Origin: Mesorhizobium sp. B1-1-8
GTDB taxonomy: Bacteria; Pseudomonadota; Alphaproteobacteria; Rhizobiales; Rhizobiaceae
NCBI RefSeq assembly: GCF_006442795.2
Contig: NZ_CP083956.1
Span: forward strand, 5,629,804 to 5,693,803
DNA: 64,000 nt
Direction of reading: 5' to 3'
The number at the start of each line of letters is the position of its first letter. Within the stretch, counting starts at the first letter, position 1. Below are positions 8,474-15,825 of the stretch, piece after piece. A model generated the notes under the pieces. That model did no database searches. It had not been told where the DNA came from and was given only the letters and a program-made list of their open reading frames with translations. The translations under genes were made by a program, and so were the position numbers.

Positions 8474-9196
8474 TCACTTGGCCGATACCACAGCGGAAAC
8501 CACGACCTGATCAGTCTTGTCGCCCTTCGGCCGCTCGGCCGGCATCTGGTCGCCGGTGACGATGTAATAGATGGTTTCGGCGATGTTGGTCGCGTGGTCG
8601 CCGATGCGCTCGATGTTCTTGGCGCAGAACAGCAGATGCGTGCAGGGCGCGATGTTGCGCGGATCTTCCATCATGTAGGTCAAAAGCTCGCGAAACAGCG
8701 AGGTGTACATGGCGTCTATCTGGTCGTCGCGGTCGCGAACGAAGCCGATCTTCTCGACCGAGCGCGACGCATAGATGTCGAGCACTTCCTTCAATTGCGT
8801 CAGCGCCAGATCGGCCAGCGCCTCGAGGCCGCGAAACAGGCTGTTCGGCTGGCGGCCGTCGACCGCCGCGACGCGCTTGGCGACATTCTTGCCGAGATCG
8901 CCGACGCGCTCGATATCGGCCGATATGCGAATGGCGCCGACGATCTCGCGCAGGTCCGTCGCCATCGGCTGGCGCTTGGCGATGATGACGATCGCCTTGT
9001 CGTCGATCTCGCGCTGGCCTTCATCGAGGATGATATCGTCCTGGATGACCTTCTGGGCGAGGCCCTGATCGGCGTTGACAAGGGCAGCGACCGCCTGTTC
9101 GACCATGCGCTCGGCATGGCCGCTCATCGCAGCGATGCGCTTCGACAGGAATTTCAGTTCTTCGTCATAGGCACTGATGATGTGGACGGACTGCAT
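8474..9196 (-). CDS. phoU: Phosphate signalling protein PhoU
   Basis: PhoU is a cytoplasmic two-domain helical metal-binding protein linking the Pst transporter to the PhoR kinase. The 240 residues contain two PhoU repeats with the acidic/arginine patterns RIAADIERVGDLGKNVAKR (first) and ICAKNIERIGDHATNIAE (second), which hold the metal-binding E/D residues. It follows phoR by 108 bp on the same strand. The pstSCAB genes that usually separate phoR and phoU, and the phoB that often follows, are not here. A CTGTCAT half-site (minus strand, 9263-9269) upstream could be part of a degenerate Pho box. Confidence 0.94.
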   Translation of the reverse strand: MQSVHIISAYDEELKFLSKRIAAMSGHAERMVEQAVAALVNADQGLAQKVIQDDIILDEGQREIDDKAIVIIAKRQPMATDLREIVGAIRISADIERVGDLGKNVAKRVAAVDGRQPNSLFRGLEALADLALTQLKEVLDIYASRSVEKIGFVRDRDDQIDAMYTSLFRELLTYMMEDPRNIAPCTHLLFCAKNIERIGDHATNIAETIYYIVTGDQMPAERPKGDKTDQVVVSAVVSAK

Positions 9197-9304
9197 GGAA
9201 ATGCCTTCCTGGTATTTGCCGGCTGAGTCGCTCCCTCAATCTGTCGCTGATACGCGAGCCGGATGACAGAAAGAAGAAAATACCAGTTGGCAACCGATAC
9301 AGGA

Positions 9305-10570
9305 TCAGCGAGCCGGCAAATGAACTGTAAACGCCGCGCCCTTGCCGACTTCCGACTTGATCGACAGCCTGGCATTGTGACGAGTCAATATATGCTTGAC
9401 GATCGAAAGCCCAAGGCCGGTGCCTTTCTGGGTGCGGCTGTTCTCGACATCGACACGGTAAAAGCGCTCGGTGATGCGGGGAATGTGCTCTTCGGCAATG
9501 CCGGGGCCATAGTCCGTTATGGTGACGTCGAAGCCCGGCTCCTGGCCGGCCCCGCTGTGGGCAATGGCTACGGTGACGTGTCCGCCTGACTGACCGTATT
9601 TGCAGGCATTCTCCAGAAGGTTCTCGAAAACCTGGAAGAGCTCGTCGCGATCGCCGGGCACGGAAAGCGGCCCATCGATGAAATCGCGCTCGATGACGAC
9701 GCCGTTGTCGCTGGCCAGCGGACCAAGCGAATCGATGACGCTGTCGATGGTCTGACGCAGATTGACCTCGGTTCCCGGCTTCAGATAGGGCTTCATCTCC
9801 AGCCGCGACAGCGAAAGCAGATCGTCGATCAGGCGTGCCATGCGGCCGGTCTGGTTCTGCATGATCTGCAGGAACTGGTCGCGCGCCGCCGCATCGTTGC
9901 GCGCCGGCCCGCGCAGGGTCTCGATGAAGCCGGCGATCGAGGCGAGCGGCGTGCGCAGCTCGTGACTGGCATTGGCGATGAAGTCGGCGCGCATGCGGTC
10001 GATGCGGCGCGTCTCGCTCTGATCCTTGAAGACCAGCACGTAGAGATCGGTGGCATGACCGACCGAGGATGCGCTCACCCGGTAGGTCCGCTCGACCGGA
10101 AGTTTTTCGGTGTAGTCGACGGCATCGGAGGCAAGCTCGCCGGAAAGGATGCTGTCCAGCAAAGCCTGCATTTCCGGCGCTCGGAATTTCAGCGCCAAGG
10201 ACATGCCCGGCGCCAGCCCGCCGAAGGCGGCGAAGGCCGCCGCGTTGACGTGCACGATGATGGCGGAACGGTCGAAAATGATCAGTGGATCGGCGACGGC
10301 GGCGGCGAGATATTCGCCGGAGAGCCGCTGCAGCCCGCTTGCCTCGATCGCCGCCGCATCATCCGAGGACTGACCCTCGACATCGGTGGGCAGCATTGCC
10401 GCCCCGACCAGAGCGGCCAAGGCCAGCAGCGGCACATAGATCGACATGCCGGCGAAACCATAGACGGTCAGGACCCCGACAATGCCGGCACCAAGCAGCC
10501 AGCGGCCGCGCCACAGCCGGGCTGCAACGGCTTGCCTGGCGCTGTCGCCTTCCGTGCTCGTCTCCGCCAT
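9305..10570 (-). CDS. phoR: Phosphate-regulon sensor histidine kinase PhoR
   Basis: Membrane histidine kinase of 421 residues that phosphorylates PhoB when phosphate is scarce. Two adjacent hydrophobic segments (about 26-59) form the membrane anchor, followed by a PAS-like domain (about 86-185), the HisKA phosphoacceptor H203 in NASHELRTPL, and an HATPase domain with NLLENACKYG, DYGPGI and GTGLGLSIVKH. The start is taken at MAETSTEGD because GGGG lies 7 bases upstream; the open frame runs 31 codons further. It is upstream of phoU and divergent from ppk2. PhoR is supported by the PhoU neighbour and architecture. Confidence 0.88.
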   Translation of the reverse strand: MAETSTEGDSARQAVAARLWRGRWLLGAGIVGVLTVYGFAGMSIYVPLLALAALVGAAMLPTDVEGQSSDDAAAIEASGLQRLSGEYLAAAVADPLIIFDRSAIIVHVNAAAFAAFGGLAPGMSLALKFRAPEMQALLDSILSGELASDAVDYTEKLPVERTYRVSASSVGHATDLYVLVFKDQSETRRIDRMRADFIANASHELRTPLASIAGFIETLRGPARNDAAARDQFLQIMQNQTGRMARLIDDLLSLSRLEMKPYLKPGTEVNLRQTIDSVIDSLGPLASDNGVVIERDFIDGPLSVPGDRDELFQVFENLLENACKYGQSGGHVTVAIAHSGAGQEPGFDVTITDYGPGIAEEHIPRITERFYRVDVENSRTQKGTGLGLSIVKHILTRHNARLSIKSEVGKGAAFTVHLPAR

Positions 10571-10633
10571 GCGCTGCCCCGCATTCCGCTCTGCCGGCCG
10601 GCGGACCTTCCACCGGGCCGACCCGGCGCATGG

Positions 10634-10665
10634 CCTTGCGAAAATCGGGATCGATTTTCGCAAGG
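10634..10665. repeat. Perfect 14-bp palindrome between phoR and ppk2
   Basis: CCTTGCGAAAATCG (10634-10647), loop GGAT, and its exact complement (10652-10665). It stands between divergent phoR and ppk2. Its wording resembles short dispersed palindromes in rhizobial genomes, so it is more likely a repeat than a specific operator, but it could affect either promoter. Confidence 0.75.
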
Positions 10666-10769
10666 GTTCATGCGCAAAATCAAAGTGCTAGCCGCTTTGC
10701 GTCCGGAGAGGCGCGGCGCTGCACAGGGCTCCCATAGCATGAGTCCGCCAGCTGGAAAGGTTCGTCTGA

Positions 10770-11675
10770 ATGAAAAAAGCCAAGGAACAGGCCGAAGCCG
10801 GACCCGCCGCGGGACCGATCAAGATCAGGATCGATGGCAAGGAACGCACCTTCGACATCGACAATCCGGAGCTTCCGGACTGGATCGAGGACAACAAGCT
10901 GACCGCCGGCGGCTATCCCTACGACAAGAAGATGAAAGGCGAGGACCACGACAAGGAGCTCGAGCAGCTGCAGATCGAACTGGTCAAGGCGCAAGCCTGG
11001 CTGCAGGCGACCGGCAAGCGGGTGATCGCGCTGTTCGAGGGCCGCGACGCGGCCGGCAAGGGCGGCACGATTTTCGTGCTGAGGCAATACATGAACCCGC
11101 GCACGGCGCGCAACGTGGCGCTGACAAAGCCGACGCCCACCGAGCTCGGGCAATGGTACTATCAGCGCTACGTCGACCACTTCCCGACGTCAGGTGAGTT
11201 CGTCACATTTGACCGTTCCTGGTACAACCGTGCCGGCGTCGAGCCGGTGATGGGCTTCTGCACGCCGCACCAGCACGAGAAGTTCCTCGACGAGACGCCG
11301 CATTTCGAGCGCATGATCTCGAACGAGGGCATCCATTTCTTCAAATTCTGGCTGAACATCGGCCGCGAGACGCAGCTCGAACGGTTTCACGATCGTCGCT
11401 GGAGCCCGCTGAAGAACTGGAAGTTCTCGCCGATCGACGTCGCCGGCATCAACAAATGGGACGACTACACCAGGGCATGCGACCTCATGGTCGAGCGCAC
11501 GCACAAGGAGTTCGCGCCCTGGATCATCGTGCGCGCCAACGACAAGCGCAGAGCGCGGCTTGCCGTCCTGCAGCGCATCCTGTTGTCGCTGCCTTATGAC
11601 AGCCGCGACCTCGATGCCATCGGCAAAGAGGATAAAAAAATCATCGGTGAAGGGCCGTCGTTCCTGGAGACGTAG
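10770..11675 (+). CDS. ppk2: Polyphosphate kinase 2
   Basis: Cytoplasmic PPK2-family enzyme that uses polyphosphate to phosphorylate nucleotides (or makes polyphosphate from them). The 301 residues include Walker [10 protein letters not shown] (91-99), a lid-module arginine/lysine segment, and Walker [14 protein letters not shown] (148-160), all characteristic of PPK2. The length fits a single-domain class I enzyme. Its placement beside phoR and phoU suggests a link to phosphate storage. Whether it favours GDP, ADP or NMP cannot be read from the sequence. Confidence 0.93.
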   Translation: MKKAKEQAEAGPAAGPIKIRIDGKERTFDIDNPELPDWIEDNKLTAGGYPYDKKMKGEDHDKELEQLQIELVKAQAWLQATGKRVIALFEGRDAAGKGGTIFVLRQYMNPRTARNVALTKPTPTELGQWYYQRYVDHFPTSGEFVTFDRSWYNRAGVEPVMGFCTPHQHEKFLDETPHFERMISNEGIHFFKFWLNIGRETQLERFHDRRWSPLKNWKFSPIDVAGINKWDDYTRACDLMVERTHKEFAPWIIVRANDKRRARLAVLQRILLSLPYDSRDLDAIGKEDKKIIGEGPSFLET

Positions 11676-11687
11676 CCGCCAATATTA

Positions 11688-11721
11688 CAGCGCCGCGGCC
11701 CTTTTCGGGTCCGCGGCGCTG
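11688..11721. terminator. Bidirectional terminator-like hairpin after ppk2
   Basis: Perfect 11-bp stem CAGCGCCGCGG (11688-11698) and CCGCGGCGCTG (11711-11721) between convergent ppk2 and the crotonase gene. There is no strong T run. Confidence 0.7.
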
Positions 11722-11738
11722 AGGTTTGCGCGGAGGCT

Positions 11739-12485
11739 TTAAGCAGCGAGGCGCGCTATCCGCTGCAGCCGCTTCAAGGTGGCGTCGTCCTGCAGCGCCT
11801 GCTGGAACAGCGATATCTCATGGTCGATACGGTCGCAGAGCACGTCCGTATCGCCCTTGAGCAGGTCGCGGGTCTGCAGGAGCGCGGCAACCGGCTTCTT
11901 GGCCAGCTGCCTTGCCCGCGCCAAGGCCACCTCCTCGGCGCTGCCCTCCACGATCTCGCCGACCAGTCCGAGCGCCTTTGCGTCTTCGACGCCGAGCGTA
12001 TCGCCCAGGCAAAAGAAGCGGAAGGCGCCGGCGTAGCCGAGCTTCTGGGGCGCAAGGATGCTGGTTGCCGCGTCCGGCACGAGGCCGAAATCGACGAACG
12101 GCACCCTGAAGGTGCTCCCCTTGGAGGCGATCACCATGTCGCAGTGGAACAGGATGGTGCAGCCGACACCGACGGCGTCGCCGTCGACGCAGGCAAGCAC
12201 CGGCTTGGGGAAGGTCGCCAGCATGCGGAACATGTCGGTGACGGCGGCGATCAGCTGCTGGTGCTTGGTGGCGTCCAAGAATTCCGAAAAGTCGCCGCCG
12301 AGGCAGAAGCAGCCGGCGAGGCCGCGAAGCACGACCACGCGGACCTCGTCATTGACGGAGGCTTCGTGGAGCGTCTTTGCCAGGCTGGCATAGGCGCGCC
12401 TGTCGAGCACTGGGCGGCCGTCATGCGAGGATACCGTGACGACCAGCGTGTGGCCGCGCAGTTCCGGTTCGGGATGGAAGCTCAT
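11739..12485 (-). CDS. Crotonase-family (enoyl-CoA hydratase/isomerase) protein linked to luxI
   Basis: Crotonase fold protein of 248 residues, with oxyanion-hole segments around LAGCFCLGGDFSEF and DGDAVGVGCTILFHCDMV. The ATG at 12485 (MSFHPEPE) is preceded by GGAGGGGG; an ATG at 12497 overlaps the luxI stop as TGATG. It is directly downstream of and coupled to luxI, so it probably alters the acyl chain fed to, or made by, the synthase. I recall a crotonase gene (mqsC) beside a Mesorhizobium luxI linked to an unsaturated acyl-homoserine lactone, but I cannot verify identity here. Typical catalytic glutamates are not obvious, so the exact reaction is open. Confidence 0.8.
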   Translation of the reverse strand: MSFHPEPELRGHTLVVTVSSHDGRPVLDRRAYASLAKTLHEASVNDEVRVVVLRGLAGCFCLGGDFSEFLDATKHQQLIAAVTDMFRMLATFPKPVLACVDGDAVGVGCTILFHCDMVIASKGSTFRVPFVDFGLVPDAATSILAPQKLGYAGAFRFFCLGDTLGVEDAKALGLVGEIVEGSAEEVALARARQLAKKPVAALLQTRDLLKGDTDVLCDRIDHEISLFQQALQDDATLKRLQRIARLAA

Positions 12486-12496
12486 GACCCCCTCCA

Positions 12497-13135
12497 TCAC
12501 GAAGCCTGCCTCAGGCCGAGCTGGCCGGGATAGCCCCTGCTCAGCACCGGCGCGAAGTGACTGCGGCGCTGGCGCACCACATCCAGCGTATGCTCGGTGA
12601 AGGTCAGCAGCGTCGCCACGACCTGCTGGTTGCCATAGGTACGCTGGTAGCCGAGCGGCGTCGCCAGGAAGTGCAGCTGAAGCGCCCGCAGCACCCACAT
12701 CGGCTCGAACTCGATGATGACCTGGTTGACGTCGCGCTTGAGGCCCCATTCGACGAAGCCGGCGATCAGCTCGGTGCCGACCGTCGAGACGCCGCGCTTG
12801 CCGTCACGAAAGCCCGGCGCCACCGCATAGCGGGTGAGCTCCCAGACATGCGGCCCCGAGGGGGACGCACCTTCGCAGAGATCCGACAGCACATCGGTCA
12901 GAAGATGCGGCCGTGTCGTCGGCAGCATGCGCTGGTAGCCGGCGAGTTCGCCGTTGCGGATGACGAGGTGGTGCTCAGCCTCGTCATGATCGAACTGGTC
13001 GATCTCGAGACCGTCCGGACGCTCGAGATCGGTCCATCCCATCTCCTCGACGAAGATCCTGTAGCGCAGGCGGTGGACCGCCTCCCAAAGGTCGGGACGT
13101 TCCATCAGTTCATGAGTGGTAAGGGAAAAAAGCAT
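12497..13135 (-). CDS. LuxI-family acyl-homoserine-lactone synthase
   Basis: Makes an N-acyl-homoserine lactone from S-adenosylmethionine and an acyl carrier. The 212 residues carry the invariant LuxI positions: R24, F28, W34, D46, D49, R69, E99 and R102 (in LRYRIFVEEMGW, EIDQFD, YQRMLPT and WELTRYAV). The start at 13135 follows an AGGAG-type site (CCAGGAGACGGCTA). The signal chain cannot be predicted from sequence alone. The stop overlaps a possible start of the crotonase gene. A luxR gene lies upstream on the same strand, and the spacer between them is a tandem duplication. Confidence 0.92.
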   Translation of the reverse strand: MLFSLTTHELMERPDLWEAVHRLRYRIFVEEMGWTDLERPDGLEIDQFDHDEAEHHLVIRNGELAGYQRMLPTTRPHLLTDVLSDLCEGASPSGPHVWELTRYAVAPGFRDGKRGVSTVGTELIAGFVEWGLKRDVNQVIIEFEPMWVLRALQLHFLATPLGYQRTYGNQQVVATLLTFTEHTLDVVRQRRSHFAPVLSRGYPGQLGLRQAS

Positions 13136-13188
13136 TAGCCGTCTCCTGGGCTTAAGAGGAAGATACGGCCGGGCTTTCCCGAAAATAT

Positions 13189-13202
13189 TACGCGATCGCG
13201 TA
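13189..13202. promoter_or_regulatory. Candidate lux-type operator upstream of luxI
   Basis: Perfect palindrome TACGCGATCGCGTA, 54 bp upstream of the luxI start codon, where a LuxR-type box would be expected. The matching place in the other duplicate copy (about 13369-13385) is changed and only weakly symmetric (CCAT-GCA-ATGG). Confidence 0.45.
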
Positions 13203-13219
13203 GGCAAGAATTTCTAGGC

Positions 13220-13314
13220 CAGCACGGCCGACCTAGCTAATATATCCACGCCTAATCGCCTCGGCGACAGCCCGCATATGGGGGAGGCGCCGAGTTTGCT
13301 TTTGGCGTTAAGAA
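13220..13314 (-). pseudogene. Decayed duplicate of the luxR 3' end
   Basis: On the minus strand this stretch repeats the last 28 or so codons of the neighbouring luxR (LNAKSKLGA is readable) but has lost bases, so the frame shifts and the end reads differently. It is detached from any start and results from the tandem duplication. Confidence 0.75.
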
Positions 13315-13413
13315 AGCATTAGCCGTCTCCTGGGGGCCAAGTAAGATACGGCCGAACTTCCCGAAATTACCATGCAATGGCGTATGCAAGAATTTCCGGG
13401 CGGCACGGCCGAC

Positions 13414-14145
13414 CTAGCTGATATAGCCGCGCCTAATCGCCTCCGCGACGGCTTGCACACGATTGGCGGCGCCGAGTTTGCTTTTGGCGTTAAGAAGGTG
13501 TTTCTCGGAGGTGTGCTCGGAGATGCCGAGAATCTGTGAAATTTCCCACTCGGACTTGCCGACAGCCGCCCATTGGAGGCATTCGCGTTCGCGCGGCGTC
13601 AATTCTACGTGATCGATGACCTTGTCGGCCATCGTGTGAAGCTGCATGGCGCGACCAATGGCGTAGGTCGACACCAGCGAGACCATTCCGAACTCGGCCT
13701 CCGACAGGTCGACGGACTCGCCGCCCAGCGAGACCATGACGATCTGGCCGTCGAGCGTGACCAACGGGAAGGCAAGGCCGTCGCGAAGCCTGAACTCGCG
13801 GGCGTCGCCCATGACCTCGCCGCTGTTCTTGTCGATGGTGATGGCCTGCGAGGCCTCCCGCCACTGAAAGGGAGCCTGCAGCTGCTTCATGTGGCTGACG
13901 ACCGGGTCGTGGTCGACATAGTTGCGGGCCACGTAGCGCTCCAGCCACTCGCCAGGCCAGTCGCAGAGCAGCACATGGTCTTTCTGCTGGCCGCGCGGCG
14001 TGCCGGGCTGCGGCACGGTTCCGGCCATCAGCGCCGTCAGGCCGAATGTCGAGGTGACGCCGAGCAGCCGCTCGCACACCGCGGCTGCGGTGTTGGCGTG
14101 CTGCAGCTGATCTATATATTCCAGCGTTCTGTCGAACATGCCCAT
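13414..14145 (-). CDS. LuxR-family quorum-sensing transcription factor
   Basis: LuxR-type regulator of 243 residues. The autoinducer-binding domain (about 10-165) has the signature residues W67, Y71, D80, P81 and W95 (WLERYVARNYVDHDP, FQWREA). The C-terminal LuxR helix-turn-helix (about 180-240) reads LTPRERECLQWAAVGKSEWEISQILGIS. Start choice is uncertain: MGMFDRTLEY is used; the frame is open 24 codons further upstream. It lies just upstream of luxI on the same strand and presumably senses its product. The layout luxR-luxI-crotonase resembles the mqsR/mqsI region of Mesorhizobium, from memory. Confidence 0.9.
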   Translation of the reverse strand: MGMFDRTLEYIDQLQHANTAAAVCERLLGVTSTFGLTALMAGTVPQPGTPRGQQKDHVLLCDWPGEWLERYVARNYVDHDPVVSHMKQLQAPFQWREASQAITIDKNSGEVMGDAREFRLRDGLAFPLVTLDGQIVMVSLGGESVDLSEAEFGMVSLVSTYAIGRAMQLHTMADKVIDHVELTPRERECLQWAAVGKSEWEISQILGISEHTSEKHLLNAKSKLGAANRVQAVAEAIRRGYIS

Positions 14146-14367
14146 CGCAACATCTACCCCATGTTGCTTCTGCTTTGATTGTCGATGGTAGATGCCCGAA
14201 CCGCCCTTCGCCATCAACCACGAATTGCAATGTCTCGCGGCGCGCCGATAACCTCCCCTTTCCGGCGCGCAGAGCCACTTGCAAACGTGCTAAACCATAC
14301 GCCTAATTCAGCGGTATGAAATCAAAAACCATTGTGCGTGCGCCATTTTCATACGAAAAGCCGGGGC

Positions 14368-15243
14368 ATGACTGGGCGGAACCTTATCGTGACATTCCGG
14401 TGGATATCTCTGGCCCTGATCTCGATGCTGGTCGGCGCCGCGCTGCCGTTTGCCGGCGTGGCCCACGCCGCGCAACCGCAGGTGCCGGTGCTGTGGGACG
14501 CCAAGGAGCGGCTGCCCAAGCCCGACCTCTCCGCTTTGCCGAGGCTCCGATTCCTCACCACCACGGATTTCCCGCCGTTCAACTTCCTCGACGGCGCCGG
14601 CCGGCTTTCCGGCTTCCATATCGACCTCGCCAGAGCGATCTGCGCCGAACTCGACGTCGCCGAGAAATGCCAGATCCAGGCGCTGCCCTGGAACGAGCTT
14701 GATGGCGCGCTGCAGAAAGGCGAAGGCGAAGCGATTATCGCCGGTATCGCGGCGACGGCGGAAAGCCGCACGAAATACGCCTTCTCGCGCTCCTATCTGC
14801 AGTTTCCGGCACGCTTCATCATGCCGAAAACCAAGGCCTTCACCGAGCCGATCCTCGACAAGCTGCGCAGCAAGCGGGTCGGCGTCATCGCCGGTTCTGC
14901 ACACGAGAAGATGCTGCGCGATTATTTCGGCACCGTTCAGGTCGTGCGCTTCGACAAGCCGGAGGAGCTCTATGCCGACCTCAAGGCGGGGAAGATCGAC
15001 GCCGCCTTCGGCGACGGCATGCGCTTTGCCTTCTGGCTGGGCGGCTCCGACGCCGCCGGCTGCTGCCGCTTCGCCGGCGGCCCGTATCTGGCGCCGGAAT
15101 ATCTGGGCTCCGGCATGGCGATCGCTACCAGAATAGGCGACCCGGCGCTGGCCGCCGCCTTCGACTACGCGCTGCAGGAGATCTCGATCAAAGGCACCTT
15201 CGCCGAATTCTATCTGCGCTACTTCCCGGTCAGCTTTTTCTGA
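14368..15243 (+). CDS. Periplasmic family-3 solute-binding protein
   Basis: Solute-binding protein of 291 residues with a signal peptide (hydrophobic 8-33, ending AHAA) and the SBP_bac_3 pattern: LRFLTTTDFPPFNFLDGAGRLSGFHIDLARAICAEL near 55-95 and AIIAGIAATAESRTKYAFS near 130. It likely binds an amino acid or similar polar compound. No permease or ATPase genes are adjacent, so it is an orphan here and might instead be a sensor partner. ATG at 14368 follows a GGGG site; an upstream ATG-like start would put extra polar residues before the signal. Confidence 0.82.
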   Translation: MTGRNLIVTFRWISLALISMLVGAALPFAGVAHAAQPQVPVLWDAKERLPKPDLSALPRLRFLTTTDFPPFNFLDGAGRLSGFHIDLARAICAELDVAEKCQIQALPWNELDGALQKGEGEAIIAGIAATAESRTKYAFSRSYLQFPARFIMPKTKAFTEPILDKLRSKRVGVIAGSAHEKMLRDYFGTVQVVRFDKPEELYADLKAGKIDAAFGDGMRFAFWLGGSDAAGCCRFAGGPYLAPEYLGSGMAIATRIGDPALAAAFDYALQEISIKGTFAEFYLRYFPVSFF

Positions 15244-15255
15244 CGACCGCCCATA

Positions 15256-15666
15256 TCACGTAAGCGTGCGCAGACGCGCTTTGGCCGCGCGGGCGATCGC
15301 CGCGACGGTCAGCGTGTCGAGATCGAGCTTGAGGCGGATGAGCTGCAGCACCCGCACTTCCTCCAGGCGCATTTCGAGATCGACGGCGGCGACCTCGAAC
15401 GCGGCCGCGTAGGCGGTATCGCGCAGCCGCTCGGGCAGCGCCTCGGCGGCACGCGTGAGCACGCCTTCCAGTCCGTCCTTGTCTTGCAGGGCCTTCTGGC
15501 AGGCCTGGGCGACGGCGATCAGCCTTTCGTGCCTGAAGTCGACGAACACCGGCCATGAGCGGCAGACGTCGCCTATCCGTGCCAGTTCGACATCGGTCAT
15601 GTCGCGATCGGAAGCCGAGGTGATGACCATCAGGTAGATCAGCGCTTCGTGCGGCGTCAAAGGCAT
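15256..15666 (-). CDS. TerB-like (tellurite-resistance B fold) protein
   Basis: Small helical protein of 136 residues: MPLTPHEALIYLMVITSASDRDMTDVELARIGDV at the start matches the TerB/DjlA-N helical domain, where conserved acidic residues may bind metal. It is convergent with the preceding solute-binding gene (12 bp apart) and divergent from lysS. No ter operon is nearby, so a role in tellurite resistance is not supported; it is one of the common single-domain TerB proteins of alphaproteobacteria. Confidence 0.75.
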   Translation of the reverse strand: MPLTPHEALIYLMVITSASDRDMTDVELARIGDVCRSWPVFVDFRHERLIAVAQACQKALQDKDGLEGVLTRAAEALPERLRDTAYAAAFEVAAVDLEMRLEEVRVLQLIRLKLDLDTLTVAAIARAAKARLRTLT

Positions 15667-15825
15667 TCAAAGCTCCATGGTGGGTGACGCCCCAAGGTAG
15701 GAGCGTCAGGCAGGCGCCGCAAGGAAAACCGCCGCAAATCGTTGACGCTCCGACAAGTCGCGCCTAGAGACCGGTTGAAAAACCCTTGCGTGCCGCCAAG
15801 CCGGCACATGACCTGGAAAAGCGAC

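Larger units (their letters stand above)
13130..13497. repeat. Tandem duplication (about 184 bp x2) of the luxR-3'/luxI-5' junction
   Basis: Copy 1 spans about 13130-13314 and copy 2 about 13314-13497. Both begin with the luxI ribosome site and start codon and end with the LNAKSKLG coding region of luxR. Copy 2 overlaps the functional 3' end of luxR and carries a decoy luxI start (ATG, two codons, stop). Copy 1 carries the true luxI start and a decayed luxR tail. Scattered substitutions and small indels show the duplication is not recent. Confidence 0.9.

Noticed and set aside
9257..9275. Pho box before phoU
   Set aside because: Only one clear CTGTCAT half-site is present; the second half does not match well enough to list as a feature.
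11739..14145. Conjugative-element traI/traR system
   Set aside because: LuxI/LuxR pairs also sit on rhizobial integrative elements, but no integrase, relaxase, tRNA junction or transfer gene is present in the window.
15256..15666. Tellurite-resistance island
   Set aside because: A single TerB-fold gene without terA, terC, terD or terZ partners does not support such an island.
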